Source: an uncultured Agathobacter sp.
GTDB taxonomy: Bacteria; Bacillota; Clostridia; Lachnospirales; Lachnospiraceae
Direction: 5' to 3'
Length of the DNA: 58,323 nt
Assembly: GCA_934359755.1 (NCBI GenBank)
Contig: CAKRLV010000014.1
Coordinates: 1-58,323 of the forward strand
This document shows, one piece after another, positions 50,918 to 58,323 of the stretch. Position 1 is the stretch's first letter. Each line of letters starts with the position of its first letter. The notes beneath the pieces were generated by a model that saw only the letters and a program-made list of their open reading frames with translations, searched no databases and was not told the DNA's origin. Both the position numbers and the translations under genes were made by a program.

Positions 50918-51385
50918 CTAATTTTTAAACACCACAAGCTTACTTATAACATAATTAAGAACAATTACAACAACCTGTGCAATTACCTTAACTATCATAC
51001 TAGGAAATCCAAGCCATGTGATAAACGTCAAAAGAATAGCTTCTTCAATTATGAGCGTAACAATTCGCCCACCAAAAAAAGAAATAAGCTGTGAAATAAA
51101 TTCCTTCACTCCATTAGTAGGCGAATTAAATACCCAGATTCTATTCGTAAAAAATGCAAATGCTACTGTAATCACCCAGCTTATCACATTAGCAATCAAC
51201 TCATTTATTCCAAGCGTCACATTGAAGAAAGCATATGTTGCAATGCTAACTATAAAAGCCAAACCGCCGAAAAATAAGTAGAGTAACACTTCCTTATTGT
51301 TCTTGTAAAATGGCTCAAAAATATTAAGAAGTGGTAACTTCATTATTTTATCAAAAATGTCTTCCTTAACTGTTCCTTCGCTCAT
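50918..51385 (-). CDS. GtrA-family membrane protein
   Basis: A 155-residue protein with four membrane helices; LLYLFFGGLAFIVSIATYAF, the FFTNRIWVF motif and the closing VLNYVISKLVVFKN are those of GtrA/DPMS3-like proteins, which are proposed to flip undecaprenyl-linked sugars or to anchor a partner transferase. The GtrB-like gene follows upstream. The start is uncertain between GTG at 51394 and ATG at 51385; I prefer the ATG although the ribosome binding site is weak. Confidence 0.85.
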   Translation of the reverse strand: MSEGTVKEDIFDKIMKLPLLNIFEPFYKNNKEVLLYLFFGGLAFIVSIATYAFFNVTLGINELIANVISWVITVAFAFFTNRIWVFNSPTNGVKEFISQLISFFGGRIVTLIIEEAILLTFITWLGFPSMIVKVIAQVVVIVLNYVISKLVVFKN

Positions 51386-51451
51386 AATATCCACACTTTT
51401 TTCACGCTAATTTTCTGCGCTCACCTTTTCTTACTTTTCATATATTACTTT

Positions 51452-52408
51452 CTATTTATCATTACTATCATTTCTCTTTTTAGCTTTCTCATTCGCCATA
51501 ACACGATATAAATCCATTTCAAAATCCTGTCTATTCTTCTGATACATAGTCTGCAAAATCAAACCCGAAAACAATGACTGTATTGCAGCCATAACAACAA
51601 AACCGCATATAATCAAAGTTGGAAAATTAGGTACTAAACCTGTATTAATAAATTTAACTAAAATAGGCACAAAAAACACTGCCGCCAATAATACAAGAAA
51701 AGCCGCAACACAACTAAAATATCTCAATGGTCTATAAGTTCTAAATAATCTAGCTATAGTAAATAATACCTTAAACCCATCTGAATATGTATTAAGCTTA
51801 GACTCTGACCCCTCTGGTCTATCTCTATAATCAATAACAACATTCTCTACAAACATATTTTTGTCTATAGCATGAATGCTCATTTCAGTTTCAATTTCAA
51901 ATCCTTTAGATAATACTGGAAATGTCTTAACAAACCTATAACTGAATGCCCTATACCCAGTCATAATATCTTTTATATCATTCTTGAATAATGTATTTAT
52001 ACTCCATCTAACTATAGAATTTCCAAAATTATGAAATGGTCTCTTATTTTCTTCAAAATAAGTAGATGACAATCTGTCACCTACAATCATATCAGCTCTA
52101 TCTCTCAACAATGTGTCAACCATCTCTCTTGCTGATTCTGCTGGATATGTATCATCTCCATCAACCATCACATAACATTCTGCATCAATCTCTGCAAACA
52201 TTCTTCTAATTACATTTCCTTTGCCCTGCTGATGTTCATATCTTACAATTGCACCAGCCTCACGAGCTATCTCATCTGTATTATCCGATGAATTGTTGTC
52301 ATAAACATAAATTACTGCTTCTGGTAATACCCGTTTAAAATCCTCTACCACTTTCTTAATTGTTTTTGATTCATTATAACAAGGTATAAGTACTGCTATT
52401 TTATCCAT
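51452..52408 (-). CDS. GtrB/DPM1-like polyprenyl-phosphate glycosyltransferase
   Basis: A 318-residue membrane-attached family 2 glycosyltransferase. It has the N-terminal catalytic part (IAVLIPCYNESKTI, DNNSSDNTDE, VDGDDTYPAE, and RDRPEGSESKL) and two C-terminal membrane helices (about 230-255 and 268-290). This layout loads a sugar onto undecaprenyl phosphate, for later use outside the cell, with GtrA as the likely flippase partner next door. GGGAG precedes the ATG. Confidence 0.88.
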   Translation of the reverse strand: MDKIAVLIPCYNESKTIKKVVEDFKRVLPEAVIYVYDNNSSDNTDEIAREAGAIVRYEHQQGKGNVIRRMFAEIDAECYVMVDGDDTYPAESAREMVDTLLRDRADMIVGDRLSSTYFEENKRPFHNFGNSIVRWSINTLFKNDIKDIMTGYRAFSYRFVKTFPVLSKGFEIETEMSIHAIDKNMFVENVVIDYRDRPEGSESKLNTYSDGFKVLFTIARLFRTYRPLRYFSCVAAFLVLLAAVFFVPILVKFINTGLVPNFPTLIICGFVVMAAIQSLFSGLILQTMYQKNRQDFEMDLYRVMANEKAKKRNDSNDK

Positions 52409-52417
52409 ATTATCTCC

Positions 52418-54043
52418 CTAATTCATCTCTGATTTTCTTTCCTGCAATATTGGAATAATTATTATAAATGGTAATGTAAAAACAAGACCTGACACATATC
52501 TCAAGCTCCATGCAATAGGTGTAGCTATCATTAAAGTCAACCATATACCAAATTGAGGAATATAAAATAATAATTTTCTAAAACCGTAATTTTTCATGCA
52601 GAAAAACGCACTCAACACAAACAACCAAAAGAACAGTGCATTGCTAATATAATGTGTTGGTATTACATATCTACTGAATGAAAATCCAAATATCTTTTCA
52701 AAATAATCAGTGCCTTCTACCCCCATCTCATTGGGCCATACTAAATACTGAACATATGCATCCGGTTCTCTCACATCCAAATCCCAAAATCCTACCGTTT
52801 CAAGAATATACTCCTTAATATAAATCTTAGGATTACTAATAAGCAAATCTTTCCATACACTCAAAAATTCTTTTTGATTAGATTTCATATAATCATAATT
52901 TAATCCACCATACCACTTAAGATTATCAGCCAAACATGGTGAAAAATGTTCTGTGATAGTATCATAAGGAATAAAATTATTAATCCTATCTTTTTGTTCA
53001 TGTGTTATTTTTCCATTATTAGCAACAACACTACCTATTTGTTGTAATGGAATTCCATAATTTTCTACTGTATCTGTCTGAATAACCCCAAATAAATTAT
53101 AAACTGGTCCCTGAATCACAAATATTGCAATTGTTGAAATTAATATAGTAGAATAAAAATATTTCTTTGCAGAATACTTTCTCTTTAACGTCATTATTAC
53201 TAAAAAAAGCATTGTTAATGCGATTATATACTTACCATTATTTCTGGTAAAAGCCACCAAAAAAGCTCCTACTACATATTTTACTAAATCACCTCTTTGT
53301 AATTTCTCTTTCTGTAAATTTTCCAACATATCAACAAAAAAAATAAACCATAACAAGAATGCCATACAAAATGGTGTATCTTTCCATATGGATACAATAT
53401 TAAGTGGAATAAGTGGAAAAAATACTGCACAAATCATAATAACATTAACAATAATTTTATTAAGCTTCTTATTGATCATCCATTTTAATAAATACCTAAG
53501 TTCAATTATCGCAACTATCATCTGAATTAAAAAGAAAAATCCAAATGCCCAAGTTAAATCTCGCTTTATAACCCCAGCAAGTTTAATAGCCATCCCTATT
53601 AAAAAATTATAAATCAACGGATGTCTGTTAGTCAAAATACCATTGTAGTAATAATCTACTGATGCAAATGTATCCGAATATATTCCGCCTGGATAAAAAG
53701 ATAAATAATATGGTATCCAGATCACTATATTTACTATAGTCCATACTTTTACTAATCTATTTGAATTAACATATTCATATGGTATACTTATTTTCTTTAT
53801 AAATTTAACTAGATAAAAATTTACAAAGTCAATAATAATATATGTTAGTAACAATGTCACTATAAATAGAATAATAGCTTTCCATCCAAATTCCTTAACA
53901 TAATTATCACTATTTGTCCCCCATACTCCGCCGCCAATAACAACTCGTGTGGATAGAACAAAACACAATGAAATAATTAATGCTAATATCAAATTATATA
54001 GACTAAATGCTTCCTTATACCTTTTTATTATATTTTTCACCAT
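52418..54043 (-). CDS. Multi-pass membrane protein, DUF6020-like
   Basis: A 541-residue protein with about eleven to twelve membrane helices. The early loop SFYPGGIYSDTFASVDYYYNG with TNRHPLIYNFLIG and the later IWKDTPFCMAFLLW are the marks of DUF6020, which I take to be a GT-C-like glycosyltransferase family; acidic residues in the first loop would fit. It may use the lipid-linked sugar made by the adjacent GtrB-like enzyme (inference). GGAG lies nine bases before the ATG. The gene is markedly AT-rich, like its upstream neighbours. Confidence 0.72.
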   Translation of the reverse strand: MVKNIIKRYKEAFSLYNLILALIISLCFVLSTRVVIGGGVWGTNSDNYVKEFGWKAIILFIVTLLLTYIIIDFVNFYLVKFIKKISIPYEYVNSNRLVKVWTIVNIVIWIPYYLSFYPGGIYSDTFASVDYYYNGILTNRHPLIYNFLIGMAIKLAGVIKRDLTWAFGFFFLIQMIVAIIELRYLLKWMINKKLNKIIVNVIMICAVFFPLIPLNIVSIWKDTPFCMAFLLWFIFFVDMLENLQKEKLQRGDLVKYVVGAFLVAFTRNNGKYIIALTMLFLVIMTLKRKYSAKKYFYSTILISTIAIFVIQGPVYNLFGVIQTDTVENYGIPLQQIGSVVANNGKITHEQKDRINNFIPYDTITEHFSPCLADNLKWYGGLNYDYMKSNQKEFLSVWKDLLISNPKIYIKEYILETVGFWDLDVREPDAYVQYLVWPNEMGVEGTDYFEKIFGFSFSRYVIPTHYISNALFFWLFVLSAFFCMKNYGFRKLLFYIPQFGIWLTLMIATPIAWSLRYVSGLVFTLPFIIIIPILQERKSEMN

Positions 54044-54061
54044 TTAATACGACTCCAATAT

Positions 54062-54844
54062 TTATAATTCATTAGATTTCTCTGATTTTGTATATACCCT
54101 ATTTATCAGCTTAGCTATAAACCCAGGCCAAAATTTACAATACATCTCATAGTTTTCCTGAACACGGGCATTATCATGAATAATTGCTGTTGTAGCCGAC
54201 TCTTCATGAATTCTATGTGACATAAGAGGCTTAGGGATATATACAAATGCTCCCTTAAGTCTTGAAATTTTCTCCCATGCCTCCCAATCTTCACAACTTC
54301 TATATTTATTATGAAATATTGGTCTCTCAATATTATCAAGGCACATACAAACTGAAGGACAACATATAGCATCACCTAACGACAGACTTCTTCTTCTCAC
54401 AAATTTACTGTTTCTAAATGACTTTATCTTTAAAGGTGCAAGCATGATTCTTTTAATTTTAAGCATTGTGGTATCATATACTTTCTGCCCATTTCTTGTC
54501 TCATAATAATCTGTAAAGGCAATTAATGGTCTTTTCATTTTATCCATCTCACTTACGACGTACTCAGCATATCCGGATTCATAAATATCATCCTGATGCG
54601 CTATCGTAGCATATTTTGTACTAACCTTACTCAATGCAAAATTCCAGTCTTGAGTGATACCTCCTTCACCTTCATTTACATATAATGGGATACTATATTT
54701 TTTTGCAAGTCCACTAATGTATTCGTTCGGCGTCGAAGTTGCCATAATAATTTCAGAACGTATAGTCTGATTCTTTAATGACAATATACATTCTTCCAAA
54801 TATTTACTTTCCTTATATGCACAAATTGCAAAACTATGTACCAT
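54062..54844 (-). CDS. Family 2 glycosyltransferase
   Basis: A 260-residue GT-A-type enzyme. Visible are the opening HSFAICAYKESKYLEECI, VNEGEGGITQDWNFAL and the acid motif IAHQDDIY; the later SCEDWEAWEKI carries the likely base. AGAGG lies ten bases before the ATG. It sits between the DUF6020-like gene and the AlgX-like gene in the same operon. Sugar and acceptor are unknown. Confidence 0.85.
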   Translation of the reverse strand: MVHSFAICAYKESKYLEECILSLKNQTIRSEIIMATSTPNEYISGLAKKYSIPLYVNEGEGGITQDWNFALSKVSTKYATIAHQDDIYESGYAEYVVSEMDKMKRPLIAFTDYYETRNGQKVYDTTMLKIKRIMLAPLKIKSFRNSKFVRRRSLSLGDAICCPSVCMCLDNIERPIFHNKYRSCEDWEAWEKISRLKGAFVYIPKPLMSHRIHEESATTAIIHDNARVQENYEMYCKFWPGFIAKLINRVYTKSEKSNEL

Positions 54845-54860
54845 AATATCTAAACCTCTT

Positions 54861-55976
54861 CTATTCCTGTAACAAATTAAATGACATTAAATTATTTGCA
54901 TACCTTTCTACTGTCTCATATACAAAAATATCTGGTTTCTGTGCTTGCAAATCAGAATAAGTATATGAACCAGAATACCTCATATAGCTATCATTAAACT
55001 GAGAACCAATATATTTTGCCATATGTGTGGTAAAAGAATCCCTATAAATGTACAGCTTTCTTTTATCTGCATTTTGAGAATGATAACTAAAAACTGTTGT
55101 GAAATCCTCTGATACAGTTTGAACATTATGTTCATTATATCCTTTTACAATATAATTACTTTCTTTATTGTCAAGCATTCTGCTAAGGTTTATCATTCCA
55201 GCCAGATCTCCAGCTTTAGCTTTATCCTCCTGGATAGTTATATCTTTAGAATTTATATCAGGCATTTCTATCCCAAGTTCCTTTAGCAAAGCACAGCTTC
55301 CAACATATCCTCCGACATAATTCCAATGGGTGTCTGTCTTGTACCATATATTAGTATCACCAAGCTTATCTTTCGCTTTTATTAATTCATCATAAGGATA
55401 TACTACTCTTATATCTGTATTTTCTCTCAAATAATTAACCAACTGCAATGTAGCATAGTTTTTATTTGGCTTTCCATACCTATCTGGCATATACTCACTC
55501 ATAACACGCTCTTTATTGGGCGCAATAAATAATACAAATTCGATATTCTGCTCTTTAAGTGTATCTCTTATATTAATACAATTATTAGCTATGGCCTGCA
55601 ACTCGGCATCCGTATACATTACTTGCCCCAGGTAATTAGGAATTGTTTTCCCATCTTCGTCATTATCATAGAATAACCAATTGTCTTTTCCTATAATAAC
55701 TTTACTATTTGAGGATTTATCAAATCCAAAATAATCAATTGCTGAGTTAAGCTCAATCAAACTATTTCTAAATGGCAAACTATCATTATAATATGATTCG
55801 TAATCTCTCGAAAATGAATCATATGAATCAATTGACAAATGGGGCATTTGTGACATCTGTCTGTTTTCATAATTTGTTTCATCCATACTGCCCTCAACAA
55901 AGAACCAAACTACTCTAGGCAGACAAATCATAAGAATGAACATAAATATATATAATCTTTTAGACAATTTCTTCAT
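54861..55976 (-). CDS. AlgX/AlgJ-like SGNH hydrolase (DHHW family), polysaccharide O-acetylation
   Basis: A 371-residue protein with an N-terminal membrane anchor (about 8-26) and an extracellular SGNH-like domain. ENRQMSQMP and YYNDSLPFRN near the start, the KTDTHWNYVGGYVG motif (catalytic Asp-His pair) and YIYRDSFTTHM (the Ser site) place it with AlgX/AlgJ/DHHW proteins that put acetyl groups on exopolysaccharide. It follows the MBOAT gene with an 11-base gap, with GGGAG before the ATG; such pairs act together. Confidence 0.88.
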   Translation of the reverse strand: MKKLSKRLYIFMFILMICLPRVVWFFVEGSMDETNYENRQMSQMPHLSIDSYDSFSRDYESYYNDSLPFRNSLIELNSAIDYFGFDKSSNSKVIIGKDNWLFYDNDEDGKTIPNYLGQVMYTDAELQAIANNCINIRDTLKEQNIEFVLFIAPNKERVMSEYMPDRYGKPNKNYATLQLVNYLRENTDIRVVYPYDELIKAKDKLGDTNIWYKTDTHWNYVGGYVGSCALLKELGIEMPDINSKDITIQEDKAKAGDLAGMINLSRMLDNKESNYIVKGYNEHNVQTVSEDFTTVFSYHSQNADKRKLYIYRDSFTTHMAKYIGSQFNDSYMRYSGSYTYSDLQAQKPDIFVYETVERYANNLMSFNLLQE

Positions 55977-55987
55977 ATATTAACTCC

Positions 55988-57382
55988 CTAGAATTGAAAA
56001 TAAATAAATGGATTATATGTATTTGTAGCTATTGATGCCAGACATAAAGATAATAGTACCGCACAATAAATAACTTCAACAACCGAACCTCTCCATTTAT
56101 CAGATATCTTTGCAGGTACACAATATTTAATAACTCCGGCACCAAGCAATGCACATATCGCTATAAATATTGTTTGCTTATCACCATAGAATCCAAAATC
56201 AATATCACAGTTCATATAATTCCAAGGCATAATCATACGCTTAATTACAGCCAGTGCCTTTTTTATACCATCTACCCTGAAAAATACCCAGCCAAAATTA
56301 ACAATTATAAAACAATATAATATGCTTAATATCTTAAATCTATCTAGTACTTTTTTAAATCCGAGTCTTTCAATAATTGAAAAGAACCCATGGTACAGTC
56401 CCCAAAAAATAAAGCTAAAACTCGCACCATGCCACATACCTGTAAAGAAAAAGACAATGAATAAATTTATATATGTACGAATTTCTCCTTTTCTATTGCC
56501 CCCTAATGGAATATATAGATATTCCCTGAACCATGAGCCTAATGATATATGCCATCTTCTCCAAAATTCAGTAATAGATTTAGACACATACGGATAATTA
56601 AAATTCTCCGGAATATCGAACCCAAACATCTTACCTAAACCTATTGCCATATCTGAATAGCCCGAAAAATCATAATAAATCTGAAACGTATATGTTAATG
56701 CTGCTATCCATGCCATTTTACCACTTATTGCCGAAATATCATAAGAGTATATCGTATCAGCGCATAATCCCAAAACATTTGATATTAACACTTTTTTAGC
56801 TAAACCATAAATAAATCTTCTAAAACCAATTGCAATTCCATTACTTGTGATTGTTCTATTCTCAATCTGCTTATTAATTTCACGATATTTAACAATTGGT
56901 CCCGCTATTAGCTGTGGGAAAAAAGAAATATATAGTGCTGTATTTATAAGTCGTGGTTGGGCCTCAGTATCTCCTCGATAAACATCTATAATATATGAGA
57001 TTGCCTGGAATGTAAAAAAAGAAATCCCAATTGGCAATGCAATATGTGGCACATCCAAAGCATCCCTGCCTATTATCATATTTATGGTTGACGCAAAAAA
57101 TCCTGCATATTTATAATATCCAAGTATTACTAAATCACATACAATTCCAACCAATAATACTATATTTTTTCTTTTGTTATATCGACTTATCCCTAGTCCA
57201 ACCAGCCAGTTTATAACAATTGACGCCATCATCAACAATACTAGCACAGGTTCTCCCCATGCATAAAAAATCAGGCTTGCAATGACCAACAAAATATTCG
57301 AGTATTGTGGTTTTATAAAATAATTAACAATAAAAACTACAGGCAGAAACACCCATAAAAATATAGCGGAACTAAATACCAT
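55988..57382 (-). CDS. MBOAT-family O-acyltransferase (AlgI-like)
   Basis: A 464-residue membrane protein with about ten to twelve helices that carries acetyl groups across the membrane for polysaccharide O-acetylation. The signature FWRRWHISLGSWFREYLY and the catalytic-His motif MWHGASFSFIFWG are clear, as are the N-terminal FSSAIFLWVFLPVV and SYIIDVYRGD. It lies between the hexapeptide acyltransferase and its AlgX-like partner. The ribosome binding site is weak (AAAAGG close to the ATG). Confidence 0.93.
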   Translation of the reverse strand: MVFSSAIFLWVFLPVVFIVNYFIKPQYSNILLVIASLIFYAWGEPVLVLLMMASIVINWLVGLGISRYNKRKNIVLLVGIVCDLVILGYYKYAGFFASTINMIIGRDALDVPHIALPIGISFFTFQAISYIIDVYRGDTEAQPRLINTALYISFFPQLIAGPIVKYREINKQIENRTITSNGIAIGFRRFIYGLAKKVLISNVLGLCADTIYSYDISAISGKMAWIAALTYTFQIYYDFSGYSDMAIGLGKMFGFDIPENFNYPYVSKSITEFWRRWHISLGSWFREYLYIPLGGNRKGEIRTYINLFIVFFFTGMWHGASFSFIFWGLYHGFFSIIERLGFKKVLDRFKILSILYCFIIVNFGWVFFRVDGIKKALAVIKRMIMPWNYMNCDIDFGFYGDKQTIFIAICALLGAGVIKYCVPAKISDKWRGSVVEVIYCAVLLSLCLASIATNTYNPFIYFQF

Positions 57383-57389
57383 AACCTTT

Positions 57390-58244
57390 TTATCCTAACA
57401 ACATTTTTTTATAATCTTCATCTAAAGAATCATACCATTTATCAAAACCAATCCCCTCCCAAGGCATTGCCCTATCAAAATGATATCTCCATGGATATAC
57501 CATTTCACCTGTAATCTTATTCTTCATATCTCTTACATCTGCACGTTGCTTAGCTGGATTTCCCACAACAACTGCATACGGCTCAACATCTCTGTTCACT
57601 ACAGAACCTGCTCCCACCAATGAATCCGACTTGATTTCTATTCCTGGTAACACTACAGTACTTGTAGCAACGATAGCAAAAGAATGTATATGAACGCCCA
57701 ACATATTTTCAGATGGTGGTGTTGGATCATTTGTCAAGATTACATACGGGAAAATCCAAACACAATCATCAATTTTAGAAAGCTGTCCTATATGAACATT
57801 ACTATGCATTCTTACATAATTACCAATATCACAATTTCCCTGAATATCAGATAATGTTCCAACACTTACATTATTTCCGATTCTAGACTTCTCTCGAATA
57901 GTAACCTGATGTCCAGTCTGAAAATTTTCACCAATATCTGATCCTGAATATATTATACTTCCACTTCTTATTAAAGCATTGTCACCAATATTTAGAGGAT
58001 GAGCATGGTGCTGTCTGTCTCTGTAAAAATCCATCTGATATTCACCAATGATACAATTAGCCCCTATTGTTGAATTTTTACCAAGTGAAACGTCACTTCT
58101 GATTATTGTATTACTATCAATAAAAATGTTATCTCCAAGAACTACATTATCCTCTATTATACAATTGTCTCTTATAACAACATTGTCTCCAACTGAAACA
58201 TTATCTCCAACAATCGAATTTCTACCTATCTGATAATTACCCAT
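57390..58244 (-). CDS. Left-handed beta-helix acyltransferase
   Basis: A 284-residue protein built of hexapeptide repeats of the [LIV]-G-x4 type from the first residue to about 215 (GRNSIVGDNVSVGDNVVIRDN and onward), a left-handed parallel beta-helix that forms trimers and uses acyl-CoA. The VVVGNPAKQRADVRDM end of the helix is typical of sugar O- or N-acetyltransferases (WbbJ/NeuD type), and a helical C-terminal tail follows. It is the most upstream gene of the cluster in the window, with AGGAAGG before the ATG. The 79 bases upstream to the window edge show no clear promoter. Confidence 0.87.
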   Translation of the reverse strand: MGNYQIGRNSIVGDNVSVGDNVVIRDNCIIEDNVVLGDNIFIDSNTIIRSDVSLGKNSTIGANCIIGEYQMDFYRDRQHHAHPLNIGDNALIRSGSIIYSGSDIGENFQTGHQVTIREKSRIGNNVSVGTLSDIQGNCDIGNYVRMHSNVHIGQLSKIDDCVWIFPYVILTNDPTPPSENMLGVHIHSFAIVATSTVVLPGIEIKSDSLVGAGSVVNRDVEPYAVVVGNPAKQRADVRDMKNKITGEMVYPWRYHFDRAMPWEGIGFDKWYDSLDEDYKKMLLG

Positions 58245-58323
58245 ATATCCTTCCTATTCTGTCAAGCCTAAATCTATTGATTTTACTGGCTTGGACTATA
58301 TTTATTTACCTCAAAACAAGAGC

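Overview
The window comes from a low-GC Firmicute, most likely a Lachnospiraceae member (a relative of Lachnospira, Roseburia or Eubacterium rectale; inference). The support is AGGAGG-type ribosome binding sites, sigma-A promoters with 17-base spacers, HprK/HPr regulation, WhiA/RapZ linkage, [FeFe]-hydrogenase maturation genes, and several small families (DUF4250, DUF6472, DUF6465, DUF6106) that I associate with that group.

Layout. 1-300: the first codons of a Phd/YefM-like antitoxin with its promoter. 0.4-11.3 kb: a minus-strand housekeeping block, ftsH-uvrC-hprK-M18 aminopeptidase-murB-rapZ-whiA-lipid kinase, then fba. 11.4-14.8 kb: plus-strand DUF1846 gene and pyrG. 14.8-17.1 kb: a minus-strand set of overlapping small genes, a Nudix hydrolase and a WYL regulator, separated by a 25-bp tandem repeat from a plus-strand nitroreductase-nth pair. 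18.8-24.3 kb: an eroded glycerol-3-phosphate-type locus in which both FAD oxidoreductases and the GlpP antiterminator each carry an internal deletion, with an Ig-like surface protein between them. 24.4-29.7 kb: murI, a YvyF-like zinc-ribbon protein, DUF6106, a glycogen debranching enzyme, tRNA-Phe and tRNA-Gly, an Ala/Lys-rich DUF6465 protein and an HPr-like protein. 29.9-38.5 kb: envelope genes, including a membrane-anchored degenerate C39-like protein, a DMT permease, an SH3b-amidase, two zinc-ribbon membrane proteins and a YARHG protein. 38.6-42.9 kb: the hydrogenase maturation operon (TM1266-type regulator, hydE, hydG, hydF) with a terminator hairpin in its leader. 42.9-43.8 kb: a gene-free stretch with two large palindromes, next to an Rpn-type PD-(D/E)XK nuclease gene. 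45-58.2 kb: a minus-strand exopolysaccharide cluster with an alginate-like O-acetylation set (MBOAT, AlgX/DHHW, left-handed beta-helix acyltransferase), several family 2 glycosyltransferases, GtrA, a DUF6020-like membrane protein, GDP-mannose synthesis, a ROK sugar kinase and the priming sugar transferase last.

How the genes work together. HprK could act on the HPr-like protein at 29.5 kb, which keeps Ser46. ManC supplies GDP-mannose for the polysaccharide cluster. HydE, HydG and HydF build the H-cluster of a hydrogenase encoded elsewhere. The amidase and zinc-ribbon proteins look like an envelope-sensing or remodelling group.

The most interesting signals are the three internal deletions in glp-type genes within 5 kb, two with short repeats at the join; the attenuator-like leader of the hydrogenase maturation operon; the 260-bp and 124-bp palindromes at 43 kb; and the 25-bp repeat array between divergent genes. 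Functions are assigned by motif recognition from memory; no database search was run.
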